This document shows, in pieces, positions 7,836-17,200 of a DNA stretch of 64,000 nucleotides (positions are counted from its first letter, which is position 1; each line of letters begins with the position of its first letter). The stretch is from contig NZ_NSCM01000018.1 of NCBI RefSeq assembly GCF_003287735.1, positions 1 through 64,000 of the forward strand. Reading direction: 5' to 3'. Position numbers and translations under genes: made by a program. The notes below the pieces were generated by a model. It was not told the DNA's origin, searched no databases, and was given only the letters and a program-made list of their open reading frames with translations. This DNA is from Photorhabdus bodei. Lineage in GTDB: Bacteria; Pseudomonadota; Gammaproteobacteria; Enterobacterales; Enterobacteriaceae.

Positions 7836-8264
7836 ATGAGTTCAGAGAAAATAGCTTTCATTTTTCCTACCGCAAAAGATGCCGAAGGTAGGGAAGGGCC
7901 GATCCTTAATTTTCAATGTGCAGCATTACCTGTTGAAATGAAACTCGCTATTGCAGCTGCTTTTGTTGGACTTCAACAATCTAAAAACTACCTGATTTCT
8001 ATAGATGTTACTGATAGAAATGGCACAACAGTTTTAAACGGTCAGGCAAAAGAAATACCCGTAAAAATACCAGTAACCGCTAATGATCCTGAGGCAGAAC
8101 CAACTGACGTGCCTGGGTTTTTGAGTATTTCAGTTTTGACTAGAGTAGCAAATACCGGTGTTCATATAATAAGATGTTCTATAGCCCATGCTGATACGCC
8201 TGACGAGACTATTCATGAAACAGAAGCCCGCTTTAGGGTAAATCTTACCGGAGGCGTGCAATGA
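7836..8264 (+). CDS. Hypothetical protein, 142 aa
   Basis: This soluble 142-residue protein has a beta-rich look: SIDVTDRNGTTVLNGQAKEIP, repeated Val/Ile strands and a C-terminal ARFRVNLTGG. It has no signal peptide or membrane segment. The start at 7836 has AAGAGG 8-13 bases upstream (about 7823-7828). It overlaps the next gene by 4 bases (ATGA at 8261), so the two are translationally coupled and probably function together. I do not recognise the family. Paired small genes of this kind occur as orphan phage-derived or toxin/immunity cassettes, but nothing here decides that. Confidence 0.6.
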   Translation: MSSEKIAFIFPTAKDAEGREGPILNFQCAALPVEMKLAIAAAFVGLQQSKNYLISIDVTDRNGTTVLNGQAKEIPVKIPVTANDPEAEPTDVPGFLSISVLTRVANTGVHIIRCSIAHADTPDETIHETEARFRVNLTGGVQ

Positions 8265-8767
8265 ACAATGAAAATTCTGTCATTGATGGTATGCAATTTT
8301 CTAATGGTCGGTGGTTAGCTAGTAATATTTCACCAAGTAGACATTCACATGATAATGGTTCATCATTAAAACCGGGTAGCGGAGATGGTGGAGGTGGAGA
8401 TATGTTGGAAGCTCGTGTTGCGAGACTTGAGTCTGATGTTGAGCATATTAAAGCCAGTATGAGCGATATGAAGGCCGATCTGAAATCGGTTACTGGTGAT
8501 GTCAGCTCAATGAAGACCGACGTTGCTGTTATCATGCAAAAATTAGATGGAATAAGTAGCGTACTATCTAAGGTACCAACAGATGACAAATTGAACGTCA
8601 AATTTGAGATGATTAACACCAAAATTAGTGAAGTGAAAAGCGAAGTTACGCTACAGGAAGCCAAGACGGAAAGTAAAATCAAAGACGCAAGATTACATAT
8701 AATTTTGTGGATACTTGGCTTACCATCTCTCGCTTTTGCGCTCTATCACGCTTATCTGCTACTCTAA
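8261..8767 (+). CDS. Coiled-coil protein with C-terminal membrane anchor
   Basis: This 168-residue protein has three parts. The N-terminus is low-complexity and Gly/Ser-rich (about residues 1-45, with SGDGGGGD). A heptad-patterned coiled coil spans about 48-142 (ARVARLESDVEHIKASMSDM...). A single C-terminal hydrophobic segment, LHIILWILGLPSLAFALYHAYLLL, lies at about 145-168. The layout is that of a tail-anchored inner-membrane protein with a cytoplasmic coiled-coil stalk, similar in architecture to small phage-associated XhlA-like proteins. It starts inside the stop codon of the 142-residue protein gene. Two terminator hairpins follow at 8786-8836, closing this two-gene unit. Confidence 0.6.
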   Translation: MNNENSVIDGMQFSNGRWLASNISPSRHSHDNGSSLKPGSGDGGGGDMLEARVARLESDVEHIKASMSDMKADLKSVTGDVSSMKTDVAVIMQKLDGISSVLSKVPTDDKLNVKFEMINTKISEVKSEVTLQEAKTESKIKDARLHIILWILGLPSLAFALYHAYLLL

Positions 8768-8785
8768 AATCATACATCAGCCCGC

Positions 8786-8836
8786 AAAGCCCACGAGGGG
8801 CTTTTCATTTCTAGGCCGCTTAACTGCGGTTTTTTT
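8786..8836 (+). terminator. Tandem intrinsic terminators
   Basis: Two hairpins follow the two-gene unit. The first has AAAGCCC (8786-8792) pairing with GGGCTTT (8798-8804) around a 5-base loop. The second has CCGC (8816-8819) pairing with GCGG (8826-8829), followed directly by seven T residues (8830-8836). Both suit termination of plus-strand transcripts. Confidence 0.7.
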
Positions 8837-8845
8837 ATGGAGTTT

Positions 8846-9134
8846 CCCCATGCCAGTATCAACAGAATCAGAATCCAGAACTGGCGATTTGTCCGAAACG
8901 CTGAAAGCGATAAAATTCACGTTCCGTAGCTGCTGTTTAGCTTCCTTAACCGTTAACGGCACACGGGTAATAAGGCGTTGTTTTTGTTGATGAAGTGAAG
9001 ATATTCGCTTCACTATACAGCGTGGCATCCGTGACAAAATAGCGGCTGTTTTGCGCCGCTTTCAGACAACTAATGTGGTGTTTTGTGACTTCCGCGAACG
9101 CTTTGGCATCGTTGGTATTCCCACTCATTTCAAA
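8846..9134 (-). pseudogene. IS1634-like transposase remnant, frameshifted
   Basis: On the minus strand, positions 9134 to about 9000 encode FEMSGNTNDAKAFAEV, HHISCLKAA and RYFVTDATLYSEANI. This matches the middle of IS1634-type DDE transposases, where a G-N-x-x-D block is followed by V-A-D-S-A-L-Y. A frameshift near 9000 moves the match to another frame (QRLITRVPLTVKEAKQQL), which is the next conserved block (W-I-T/S-R-V-P-x-T-x-x-E-A-K). Neither end of the gene remains. It is a dead fragment about 290 bases long between the terminators and the DUF692 fragment. Confidence 0.55.
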
Positions 9135-9169
9135 TGGTTTAATCTTTCTTGGTGCTAAGGATATTTTCA

Positions 9170-9391
9170 ATGAGTAAATATGAAAAGCTTGGTATTGGTG
9201 TTAACTATAAGTCATCTTTTTCGAAAGAAATTTATAAAAATATTCAACATATTGATGTTCTTGAAGTACACTCCAAAAAATTTTTTTGGGATAAGGAAGA
9301 CACTTATTTAGAAAAATGCTGTAACGAGGTACCGATTATATTTCATGGTCTTGATATGTCATTGGGAAGCGAGGAGAGCTTGGATAGTGAG
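9170..9391 (+). pseudogene. DUF692-family (MbnB/TglH-like) N-terminal fragment
   Basis: From ATG 9170 the frame encodes MSKYEKLGIGVNYKSSF, IQHIDVLEVHSKKFF and VPIIFHGLDMSLGSEESLDSEYI. This is the clear N-terminus of DUF692 multinuclear iron enzymes (G-I-G-x-N-Y, D-x-x-E-V, H-G-x-x-x-S-L-G). These enzymes modify cysteines of ribosomal peptides in methanobactin and 3-thiaglutamate type pathways. Homology stops after about 74 of roughly 280 residues, where an ERIC element begins at 9391. The three-iron site cannot be complete, so the protein is dead. Confidence 0.7.
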
Positions 9392-9524
9392 TATATATAT
9401 CTGTCATCTTTCAAGTTGCTTCTTTGTTGGCTGCACTCACTCACCCCGGTCACATCGTTATCTATGCTCCCGGGGATTCGCTCCCTTGCCATCGCGATCC
9501 ATCTTGAAATCCATAGGGTATATA
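9391..9524. repeat. ERIC element (enterobacterial repetitive intergenic consensus)
   Basis: This 134-base palindromic element is bounded by TATATA ends that carry inverted TTTCAAG boxes. Inside, GCTCCCGGGGATTCGCTC corresponds to the left conserved ERIC core, and the complement of 9436-9455 (TGACCGGGGTGAGTGAGTGC) to the right core. The size and layout match the classical element of about 127 bases, common in Photorhabdus and Xenorhabdus. It lies exactly at the junction of two unrelated gene fragments. Confidence 0.8.
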
Positions 9525-9632
9525 ACATTTTTAATTGAATCGCTGATTTCTCTTGCAGAAGAGAAAGTGGTTATTTTTAGTTCTCATGATGATAGATTTT
9601 TACAGAATTGGATTTTATTACTTATGAAATAA
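9525..9632 (+). pseudogene. ABC transporter ATPase, C-terminal fragment
   Basis: Directly after the ERIC element an open frame reads TFLIESLISLAEEKVVIFSS, then HDDRFLQNW and a stop at 9630-9632. The pattern (a helix, a strand E-x-x-V-V-I-F-S-S-H-D, then a short tail) is the H-loop end of an ABC ATPase. Only about 35 residues are present. The rest of the gene and the end of the DUF692 gene are missing, which suggests a deletion now bridged by the ERIC element. Confidence 0.5.
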
Positions 9633-9681
9633 AAGGTAACAAAATATCCTGTTCCTCTATTTAGAACTCACAATGTAGTTT

Positions 9682-9714
9682 ATATTCGCTCGTTAACATT
9701 AAACGAGCGAATAT
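9682..9714 (-). terminator. Terminator-like hairpin after tcdB1
   Basis: A perfect 13-base-pair stem lies just after the tcdB1 stop. ATATTCGCTCGTT (9682-9694) pairs with AACGAGCGAATAT (9702-9714) around a 7-base loop. There is no long U tract in either direction, so it may act as a weak or factor-assisted terminator or as a 3' end stabiliser for the tcdA1-tcdB1 mRNA. Confidence 0.55.
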
Positions 9715-9722
9715 GGGTTCAA

Positions 9723-12700
9723 TTACATAATCACGTCAGCGGCCGTATCATTTTCATCCTCACTCACAGTAAACCACGGGAAATATTGGCTCTGTCGCAG
9801 CCAGCCTTTTGCGGTAATAACTCGGATTTCCCGCCCAATCGGATCATAAATATGCGTATCGGCATAGGCCCCTTTTCTGGCGCTATCATCACTCACATAT
9901 CGCCAGTCGTTGAGGAAATAGGGCTGATAAGTTCGTATCGTCTGTCCCTTATTGTCATATTCAGTGCGTCCCGTGACCGCCCAGCGCGTTTTGGTATCTT
10001 CCATTTTTGTCACCAGAGAACCATCTTGGTTACGTTGCCAAGCTTCGCCTGCCTCATGCCGTACAGATGCTTGCAACAAACGGCCAAAACCATCACTGAA
10101 TGCGACTTGCTGATGAATTTGCTGCCCAGAATCGCGGTCATAGCGATCCGGGGTCAGCGTAAGGTTATGGGGAGGTAAACCGATGCTGTTAGTTAACAGA
10201 TTAACCAATGGCGTACTAGCCTGTTGACTTTGCAACCAACGGCGGCGAGCCAGTGCACAAATACGCCAATCTTTCGTGATAATCCGTAAATCACGCAGTG
10301 TCTTTTGCTCTTCCTGCGTTAATGTGTTGAAGGTTTCCTGACTGAATAGTGGCATCCAACTGTCTGGTGCATAGACCAGACACTGCGCGACAGGGAGTGG
10401 TCCGGTCAGAGCAATGGCAGTATTGATATCGATTGGTGGAGAGAATGGTTTTTCTTCCGGTGAGGAGTAACCTGTTTTCACACCATTTTCGATTCCCCAG
10501 AAACGTTGTGTGACAGGGCGTCCTAATGCATCCAAGATTATGAGATGCACATTATCATTGATATCAGTCAGTTGCACAGGTGTGAGAAAACGCCAGTCAT
10601 AATTGGCTAAGACAGTCAAACCAGCCGCGTCTTGGGTTTGAGTGATGACACAGTAGTGGGTATCCCATTGCAGCGTCGTTTTCCCGGTTAACAGGGTGTT
10701 ACGTTGTGCGACAGGACGCCAAAATTGTGCCTCAGTTCCGTAATCGGTATAGCCTTGACGTGCTACCCAGACTTTGTTTTCGCCGGTGCGTGGAAACAGA
10801 TAAGGCTCTTGTTGATATCCTGCTTGTGTCAGAATGCCGGGTAATTCATCTGGCGTGATACCGCCATCAAATGCGGATAACAGAGATTCTGTTAATACCG
10901 CCGTTTCGGTAAAGGCGATTAAAGCTTGTCGTGTCGGTATTTCCAATGGTGCTTGGTTTTTCCCATCGGTATAGAACGTTCTTTGCTGATTAAGGTATTC
11001 GTGTGGTTTGTCATCGGCAATCAGACTATTTTCAGCACATAGGGCTTCCAGATTTAAACCATCAACAGGCACCTGTTTGGCATCGTAAGTAAAGGCATCA
11101 CTGCGTGTACCATCCGGTAATCCCAGCACTCTGAGTTCATTACCGGTTAGATGGTGCCAACTGGATTGCTGGCAGGTTAATCGCAATAGTTGTTGTTGAT
11201 CGTCATAACTGCTGGCAAATAGCGTATCCGGTAGTGTATCGGGATACGGATTGGTTGTTGGTTGATTGCGGCGGGGATATTGCATTGAAACCTGTTTCAG
11301 AGGTTGCCCGAATTGGTCGCTGGACAGCGTAATATCCTGATTGCACTGAGGATCACCGATAATACGTTCATAGTGATAACTACGGCTTTCCACGACCGAG
11401 GCCCAAAGCACCGGGGAACCGGTAGTGCCATCTTGTAATTGGCGCACTTGTGGACGAGATTCAGTCACTGCATAGGGGATATTTTGCTGTTCGCTGTCAT
11501 CCAGCCCGTAGAGCTCACTACGCAGTAGCTGACCTTTTAGTGCCCGGTTGAACCAGTACAGATTATCATCATTTTCCGGTGTCGCCGGAACATCTTTGCC
11601 CTCTTTCCAGCGAGTAAAGCGTGGCGTAAAACCGGTGAACGCTTGTTTATCACCACGCCAATACCCGGCAGATAGCGTATTGTCTACCTCCGAGACTCCG
11701 GTGGCATACCAGTTTTTGGTGAGTGCCGGTGGTGTGCGTTCCGGGGCATTGCCTTGAGCGAGTTGATGGCTGTCTGTCTGCTCAACATAACCAAAGCCAC
11801 GAAATTCCCGTTCACGTCCATCCCAAGCGCCGTGAGCGTAACGTAACGTGGTCACTAATTTATTGCCGCTGATTTCATCCTCGGTCTCTGTTTGCCACAG
11901 AGTATGGACCGGGAAGGGCAGGTAACAGACCGGTGTTTGTCCGGTCGCCAAGGCTGCGGCTTTGTCATCCAACCAGAACTGGGAGGAGCTACGGTAATGC
12001 AGGGTGTGATGAGCGCCCATATTGTTGTTCATTTCACTGAGCAACCACGGTTTCGCATTGGTCAGATCGCAGCGCCAATGATGTGGCGCCATATGCGGTA
12101 CGCTCAGGATCAGGCTGACAGCCCCTAATCCCTGAACATCAGCCACTTGTAGCTGGCAAGTATCATCAAAACGCAGGCCGTCAGGAAAACGGAGTGTGAA
12201 TGGTTTTGCAAAGCTGTTACCACTTTCATTCTTGAAAATCTCCAGACGGTCAGTATGAACATAAATCAAATCGGCAGGACCACTGCCATCCAGATCGGCC
12301 AGATGAACTCGGTCGGGATTAAAGTTGTTGGCAGATTGGCTGAATCCCGGCAATGTAATTGGCTGACCAAAACGGCCATGTCCCAGATTTGGCCAGCAGG
12401 TGACTTGAGTTGCACTAACTTCAACCAGATGTGCTTGGCCCGAACCGAGTACGTCACTAAATGCTACTAACTTACGGGCATCGGCACCCGGTAACGGCAG
12501 GGTGATATCACCGGATTGCACCACATCCCGCCCTTGGGTAAAACCATCACGGTTATTAGCATACAAGCGCACACTTTTGGGGCCAATCAGTACTAAATCG
12601 GACAGCCCGGCCCCCATTAAATCGGCAAGTTGAGCACGGGGATGAGAATATTCTATCGGCAAGGCATCTAATGGTGTAAAGCGTGTCCAGCTACCATCTG

Positions 12701-14174
12701 GGTGTTGGCTGTGATAACCCCTTAGCCCCGGTCCGGTGATAACCCAGTCCAGTTGCCCGTCACCGTTAATATCCATCAGTGAGGCGTTATCCTGCAAAGC
12801 TGGCGTGATGAGAAGGAGTTGCATTTTCCCCCAGGTGACCGCATTCATCTCTTCCCCGGCTTGGCGTTGGGCAGATCGATACCACCAGCCATTTCTATCC
12901 TGATATAGAATACCGGGTACGCCTTCTCCTTTCAGGTCAAGCAGTTGCCAGCGCTGAATGGCGTTGAAATTTGCCAGTACATCCATTGATTGCCAGCGTG
13001 CTTTTTGTTCTGGCTCAAAAGGCTGGTAAGCCAGCTCCAGTGGTGGCAGTGAGATGACGGTATTGTTGTCCTCATGACCTATCCGACGGACAGAAACGAG
13101 CGTGCTGATCACCGCGTTTTCATCGTAATCCAGTATCAGACGTGAAACCAACGCGGGTTCATCGTCCCCTTTTGCTTGACCAGACAGGGTTTGTAGATGG
13201 TGAAACATCAGGATTTGACGGCATAAGCGCCGGGTGCGCAATTCAAAACCGTATTCATAACGGGAAAAACGGTCTTGGCGGCAAAGCCAGAGACTTGAGG
13301 CTTTAAACGGCGGTATTTCAGATAAGCTGTTTTTGCGTTCACCGTAATCAAATACTAAACAGAACAACCAGCCAGATTTGAGTGGGTCATCTCCGTTGAG
13401 CGTGGGAAAAACGTCGCTGGCGGTCAGGTTACCGTAATGTATTGCTTGCAGATAGCGTTGAACGGTTGCATTCGAGTGGGCTGCGAGCTCGTCAGTTTCG
13501 CAATCTGTTTCATCTTCGGCTCGATATTGATAATAAATCTGTTCGCCGTGGGATGATACCGAAGCTTCCAACAGCCATTGTGCCGTTTGGTTAACATATT
13601 GCGCTGTTTGCGTAGCATCTAGTGGATTGCTGATACGTGCTTGAGGATTTTTGCCCAGTAAATGGACCTGTCCGTCGGGGCTGTATATCAGCCAGAAATC
13701 GGTTGTGCCGGTTGTTTGGGGTTGCCAGTATTCCAACCGGCTAAAGTGGCTTTCTAAACGAGAACGATAACCGGTAACGGTGAATGTCGCCCCTAAATTG
13801 ATGCCCTGCAATGAGGATTCATTGCGGATATCAGCTTGACCTGCCTCATTTAATGCTACGACCAACACTTCACCTTCCGGCCCCAGAAAAGTATCGGTTT
13901 CATCGTAATTCGGCACGCCGGTACTGGTGCGACGACGAATTGTCATGACGTTGCAGTCCCAACCGAGACCAAACGGGCTGTTACCGGTTCCACTGTTGTA
14001 ATTCAGAGTGAGTGAGGGGGCGTAACCACGCCCGGCAGAAATGGGTAATGGCAGGGATAAGGCAGCCATACCATCCGGCCCGGTGGGTGTTAACGCTTCA
14101 CCCATACCGGTAATAGCACCGCCGCCCTTGGGTAATGACAACTCGGCAACACTGAATGTCTGTGAATTCTGCAT
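9723..14174 (-). CDS. tcdB1: Insecticidal toxin complex protein TcB (TcdB1-like)
   Basis: This 1483-residue TcB component is the larger part of the hollow TcB-TcC cocoon that docks on the TcA pore. It starts MQNSQTFSVAELSLPKGGGAITG, with an SpvB-like N-terminal domain (about 1-350). VCBS/FG-GAP type repeats follow (LMDINGDGQLDWVITG, ADLDGSGPADLIYV), forming the propeller that acts as gate to TcA. The C-terminal half is Rhs/YD-like shell. Length and sequence fit TcdB proteins (about 1475 residues), and the frame is intact. A strong ribosome binding site AAGGAG precedes ATG 14174. It lies 52 bases behind tcdA1, with a conserved hairpin between them. The assignment as TcdB1 rather than TcdB2 rests on its difference from the TcdB2-like protein at 44805-49229 and its pairing with tcdA1. 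Confidence 0.92.
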   Translation of the reverse strand: MQNSQTFSVAELSLPKGGGAITGMGEALTPTGPDGMAALSLPLPISAGRGYAPSLTLNYNSGTGNSPFGLGWDCNVMTIRRRTSTGVPNYDETDTFLGPEGEVLVVALNEAGQADIRNESSLQGINLGATFTVTGYRSRLESHFSRLEYWQPQTTGTTDFWLIYSPDGQVHLLGKNPQARISNPLDATQTAQYVNQTAQWLLEASVSSHGEQIYYQYRAEDETDCETDELAAHSNATVQRYLQAIHYGNLTASDVFPTLNGDDPLKSGWLFCLVFDYGERKNSLSEIPPFKASSLWLCRQDRFSRYEYGFELRTRRLCRQILMFHHLQTLSGQAKGDDEPALVSRLILDYDENAVISTLVSVRRIGHEDNNTVISLPPLELAYQPFEPEQKARWQSMDVLANFNAIQRWQLLDLKGEGVPGILYQDRNGWWYRSAQRQAGEEMNAVTWGKMQLLLITPALQDNASLMDINGDGQLDWVITGPGLRGYHSQHPDGSWTRFTPLDALPIEYSHPRAQLADLMGAGLSDLVLIGPKSVRLYANNRDGFTQGRDVVQSGDITLPLPGADARKLVAFSDVLGSGQAHLVEVSATQVTCWPNLGHGRFGQPITLPGFSQSANNFNPDRVHLADLDGSGPADLIYVHTDRLEIFKNESGNSFAKPFTLRFPDGLRFDDTCQLQVADVQGLGAVSLILSVPHMAPHHWRCDLTNAKPWLLSEMNNNMGAHHTLHYRSSSQFWLDDKAAALATGQTPVCYLPFPVHTLWQTETEDEISGNKLVTTLRYAHGAWDGREREFRGFGYVEQTDSHQLAQGNAPERTPPALTKNWYATGVSEVDNTLSAGYWRGDKQAFTGFTPRFTRWKEGKDVPATPENDDNLYWFNRALKGQLLRSELYGLDDSEQQNIPYAVTESRPQVRQLQDGTTGSPVLWASVVESRSYHYERIIGDPQCNQDITLSSDQFGQPLKQVSMQYPRRNQPTTNPYPDTLPDTLFASSYDDQQQLLRLTCQQSSWHHLTGNELRVLGLPDGTRSDAFTYDAKQVPVDGLNLEALCAENSLIADDKPHEYLNQQRTFYTDGKNQAPLEIPTRQALIAFTETAVLTESLLSAFDGGITPDELPGILTQAGYQQEPYLFPRTGENKVWVARQGYTDYGTEAQFWRPVAQRNTLLTGKTTLQWDTHYCVITQTQDAAGLTVLANYDWRFLTPVQLTDINDNVHLIILDALGRPVTQRFWGIENGVKTGYSSPEEKPFSPPIDINTAIALTGPLPVAQCLVYAPDSWMPLFSQETFNTLTQEEQKTLRDLRIITKDWRICALARRRWLQSQQASTPLVNLLTNSIGLPPHNLTLTPDRYDRDSGQQIHQQVAFSDGFGRLLQASVRHEAGEAWQRNQDGSLVTKMEDTKTRWAVTGRTEYDNKGQTIRTYQPYFLNDWRYVSDDSARKGAYADTHIYDPIGREIRVITAKGWLRQSQYFPWFTVSEDENDTAADVIM

Positions 14175-14186
14175 GAAAACTCCTTA

Positions 14187-14207
14187 CAGGCTCCGATTCG
14201 GAGCCTG
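14187..14207 (-). promoter_or_regulatory. Intercistronic hairpin between tcdA1 and tcdB1
   Basis: CAGGCTCCG pairs with CGGAGCCTG around a 3-base loop, directly before the Shine-Dalgarno of tcdB1. On the mRNA (minus strand) it is preceded by A residues and not followed by U residues, so it is not a normal terminator for tcdA1. The same element follows all four tcdA genes in the window (26534-26553, 49243-49263, 56971-56991). A role in mRNA processing, stability or tcdA:tcdB ratio is inferred. Confidence 0.6.
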
Positions 14208-14226
14208 TTTTAGTACGTTGGGACGG

Positions 14227-17200
14227 TTATTTAATGGTGTAGCGAATATGCAAAATGATATCGTTCAGGGTTTTTAGCATAGTGGCTTGTTTACCTTTGT
14301 CCGGCGTTGATGCATTTGGGAAGCTCAGGGTCAGCGTGCCTTGATCAATGGCGATACCTTCGAATGGCAGGAATTTGCCATCGTTGAAATCGAGCTGAAA
14401 CTGGCCGCTGTCATTCATACCGTGAGAAATTGCCAATGCTTCACAACCGTTAGCTAATCCGGCTTTATCGCTGTAAGACAATATTGCCTGCACATCCTGA
14501 TAGGGTCCTAGCAGCGCGGGCAGGGTGACACTGATCTGTTTGATACGTCGGATTTTGCCAATGGATTCCGGGTAATCCTCACGAATTTTCAAATCAGCTA
14601 ATGAAATGGATGCCTGCAAAGAGGTTTTAGTGTCCGTGCCGGTGCCAAATGCCAAATTATTATTACCACTGCCGGCACTGCCTGAGCCTTCATTCACCAG
14701 CTTCTCGATTTCCTGAGTTAGGGAGAATGGGCCTTTATCTTGCGGTAACTCAGCATAAACTTCGGCCAGCGACACTGTGCGTTCGACCTCCAGTGCACGT
14801 TTATCGCGTTTCAAATGGGCATCTTCCATTTGTGCCAGACTTAGCATTAAAGTTTCACCAGCAAGCAGGCCGGCATAGGTTCCTTGCCAGGCACCCGGTT
14901 TAATGAAGCGGGCAGAGTCATCATTGAGTTCCCAACGGTAAGCCTGTTCTGCCATTAAACAACGTGCGACAGCCAAATCGTAGAACTGGAAGTAAATCGC
15001 CGCCAGCCGGCCACGTAGCCAGTTGTACAACGCTTGATTGCTGAACTTACGTTGCAGGAAGGTCAGTTGAGATCGGGTCTGTTCTTGCTGGGTTTTCAGG
15101 CTGTTTTTTTGCAATACGGCGGCTTCACGGCGTACTGCCAACGATTTAAGTTGGGCGTCGAGTTGTTTCAGCTCCGCTTCGGCATTATTACGCTGGATCT
15201 CCCACTCCTGACGGCGGCGACGGTAGGTTTCAGATTGGCTAATTTTATCCGCTTCGGTGTTCATAACATTAGCGGAGAATTCCATCACATAACCTGTTGC
15301 CTCAGCGATAGCTCCCCAGCGACTACCACCACCGGCGAAGCCGAAGATGTTAGGCACCAAATCAGCCGCCGCGCCAGCCAGACGGGATGCTTGAACTGCC
15401 GTGGTGAGCCCGGCCGCGGTCGCTCGTAGCGTCATGGCTTGGTTTTCGCCAGCGTTGATGTTTTCATCGTACAGCTTGCTGTAACTCTCAAAGCGCGATT
15501 GTGCCCCCGCTTTGGATTTTTCCAGCACGGTTTTCTCGGCATCCAATTCTTCAATGGTTTTGTCCTGAATGCTCAGGTTAGTCAATATCAGCTCTGCGGC
15601 CTGATTTTGTAATAACGCATTGAGTGCTTCCGCGTCCTGACGTTCGATAATATTTTGTAATGTGGAGCCGAACTGGGTGAGCTGGCTAACCATGCCGCGT
15701 GCATTTTCCAGCATGTGCGGGAAACGCCACAGGGACATAAATGGCTCTGGTAGATTGCCTCCGCCTTGAGATGTGGCAACCGCCGCGCTGAGTAACGCTT
15801 TCGGGTCCGCCGGCGTGGCATAGATTGGCAGATAGAGCGGCTGACCGTCGATAGAGAGGTTATGACGCAGGTTGTATACTCTCTGAGCTAATGTCTGCCA
15901 GTAATTCATCATCACTTCATTGATTTGTGGCAAGAAGAGATCGGTCAGGGTATTGGCGCTGAGCAATGCTAAAAGTGCCGGTGTACTCTGCCGCAGAGCG
16001 ACTATTGAGCTGGCGTGAGCATTTTGGGTAGTAATATCAGCGGCTCTGTCCAGCCGTGGATCACTCCATGTGGTACTCAGCGGCAGATAAGGTTTATCGC
16101 CTAACAGATGCAGCGCTTGCATATACCACATCTTCGCTTCGTTAAGTGTATCTCGCTCCAGTTGGCGGTAAGCGTGATCGCCGCGTGCTATCAACAGATC
16201 AAGGGTGCGCATAAAGGTTGAGACTTTGTAGTGCATTGGATCGTGTTGTGCTACCGCGTCAGGATCGACGGAATCTAAAGGATCACTGTTCCAACTGGTG
16301 TCTTCCAGTAACGGGCGGACGTTCCACTGGTAGTTTTGAATCTGGCCGTGGACAATGTACCCGGATGGGCTCCAGACATATTTCAGCCAGCGGTTAGCTT
16401 CGTCAAAGTTTTGTTCATGCAACAAACGTTGAGCAACCAGCATCGGGGTATAGTAGAACAGTTCCCAGAAATAAAGGCTGTTAGCGCCGGTGAAATCCAT
16501 CGGTTCAGTTTTTTGATTTTCTATAAAAATAGGATCACGGTTTTTTTCATTACCTTTGGGATAATAACCTTGAAAATTCGTACCATTCTTAAACCAAAAC
16601 TCGCCAATTTTTATTGGATCAGCAGAATATTTTACAAATAAATAAATCCAGCTATCGTTCCCTTTATTATCCACTGGTTTTGTATTGTTACTACGCTCTT
16701 TTACGGATATATAAGTTTCAGAGAGATTAATTAATTGATTTTTATCTGTTAGTTCACCCTGATAAATGACATTTTTTTGATCAGATTGTTTTTCACTGTT
16801 TCCTAACATAATTGTGATATTTTTGCTGTTACCATGAAGACTTGAGTCGTATATTGGTAATGTTGCAGTAAAATTATCACTCCATAAAACAGGCTCCTGA
16901 ATATTCTGAGTTTCCATACTCAGAATTGTATCGATTCCGGTAGAAGCGCGTGCAACCAACTGGCGGGCGAATAGAGTATTCAGGCGAGTACGATAGGCTT
17001 GCCATTGCATATATTGCGCACCATTTTCATTATGGTGAAGGGTCAGGGCATTATCGGTACTCACCTTGCGGGTGACAGGAATAGTGAAACTTTCATAACC
17101 TAGCTTGCGCCCATCCTCCGCCAATGCAGTAAAGGTGACATCAATACTGGCTGAATTATTATTAAAATTCAGACCAGTGCCATCTATTTCGAGGGTATTA

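Noticed and set aside
9786..10178. Plus-strand open frame of 130 codons within tcdB1
   Set aside because: It lies wholly antisense to the well-supported tcdB1 gene, and a similar frame appears antisense to tcdB2, as expected from shared codon bias. No family resemblance.
15034..15429. Plus-strand open frame of 131 codons antisense to the pore region of tcdA1
   Set aside because: Similar antisense frames occur at the same place in the paralogous tcdA genes (50207-50449, 57819-58241). They reflect conserved TcA codons, not independent genes.
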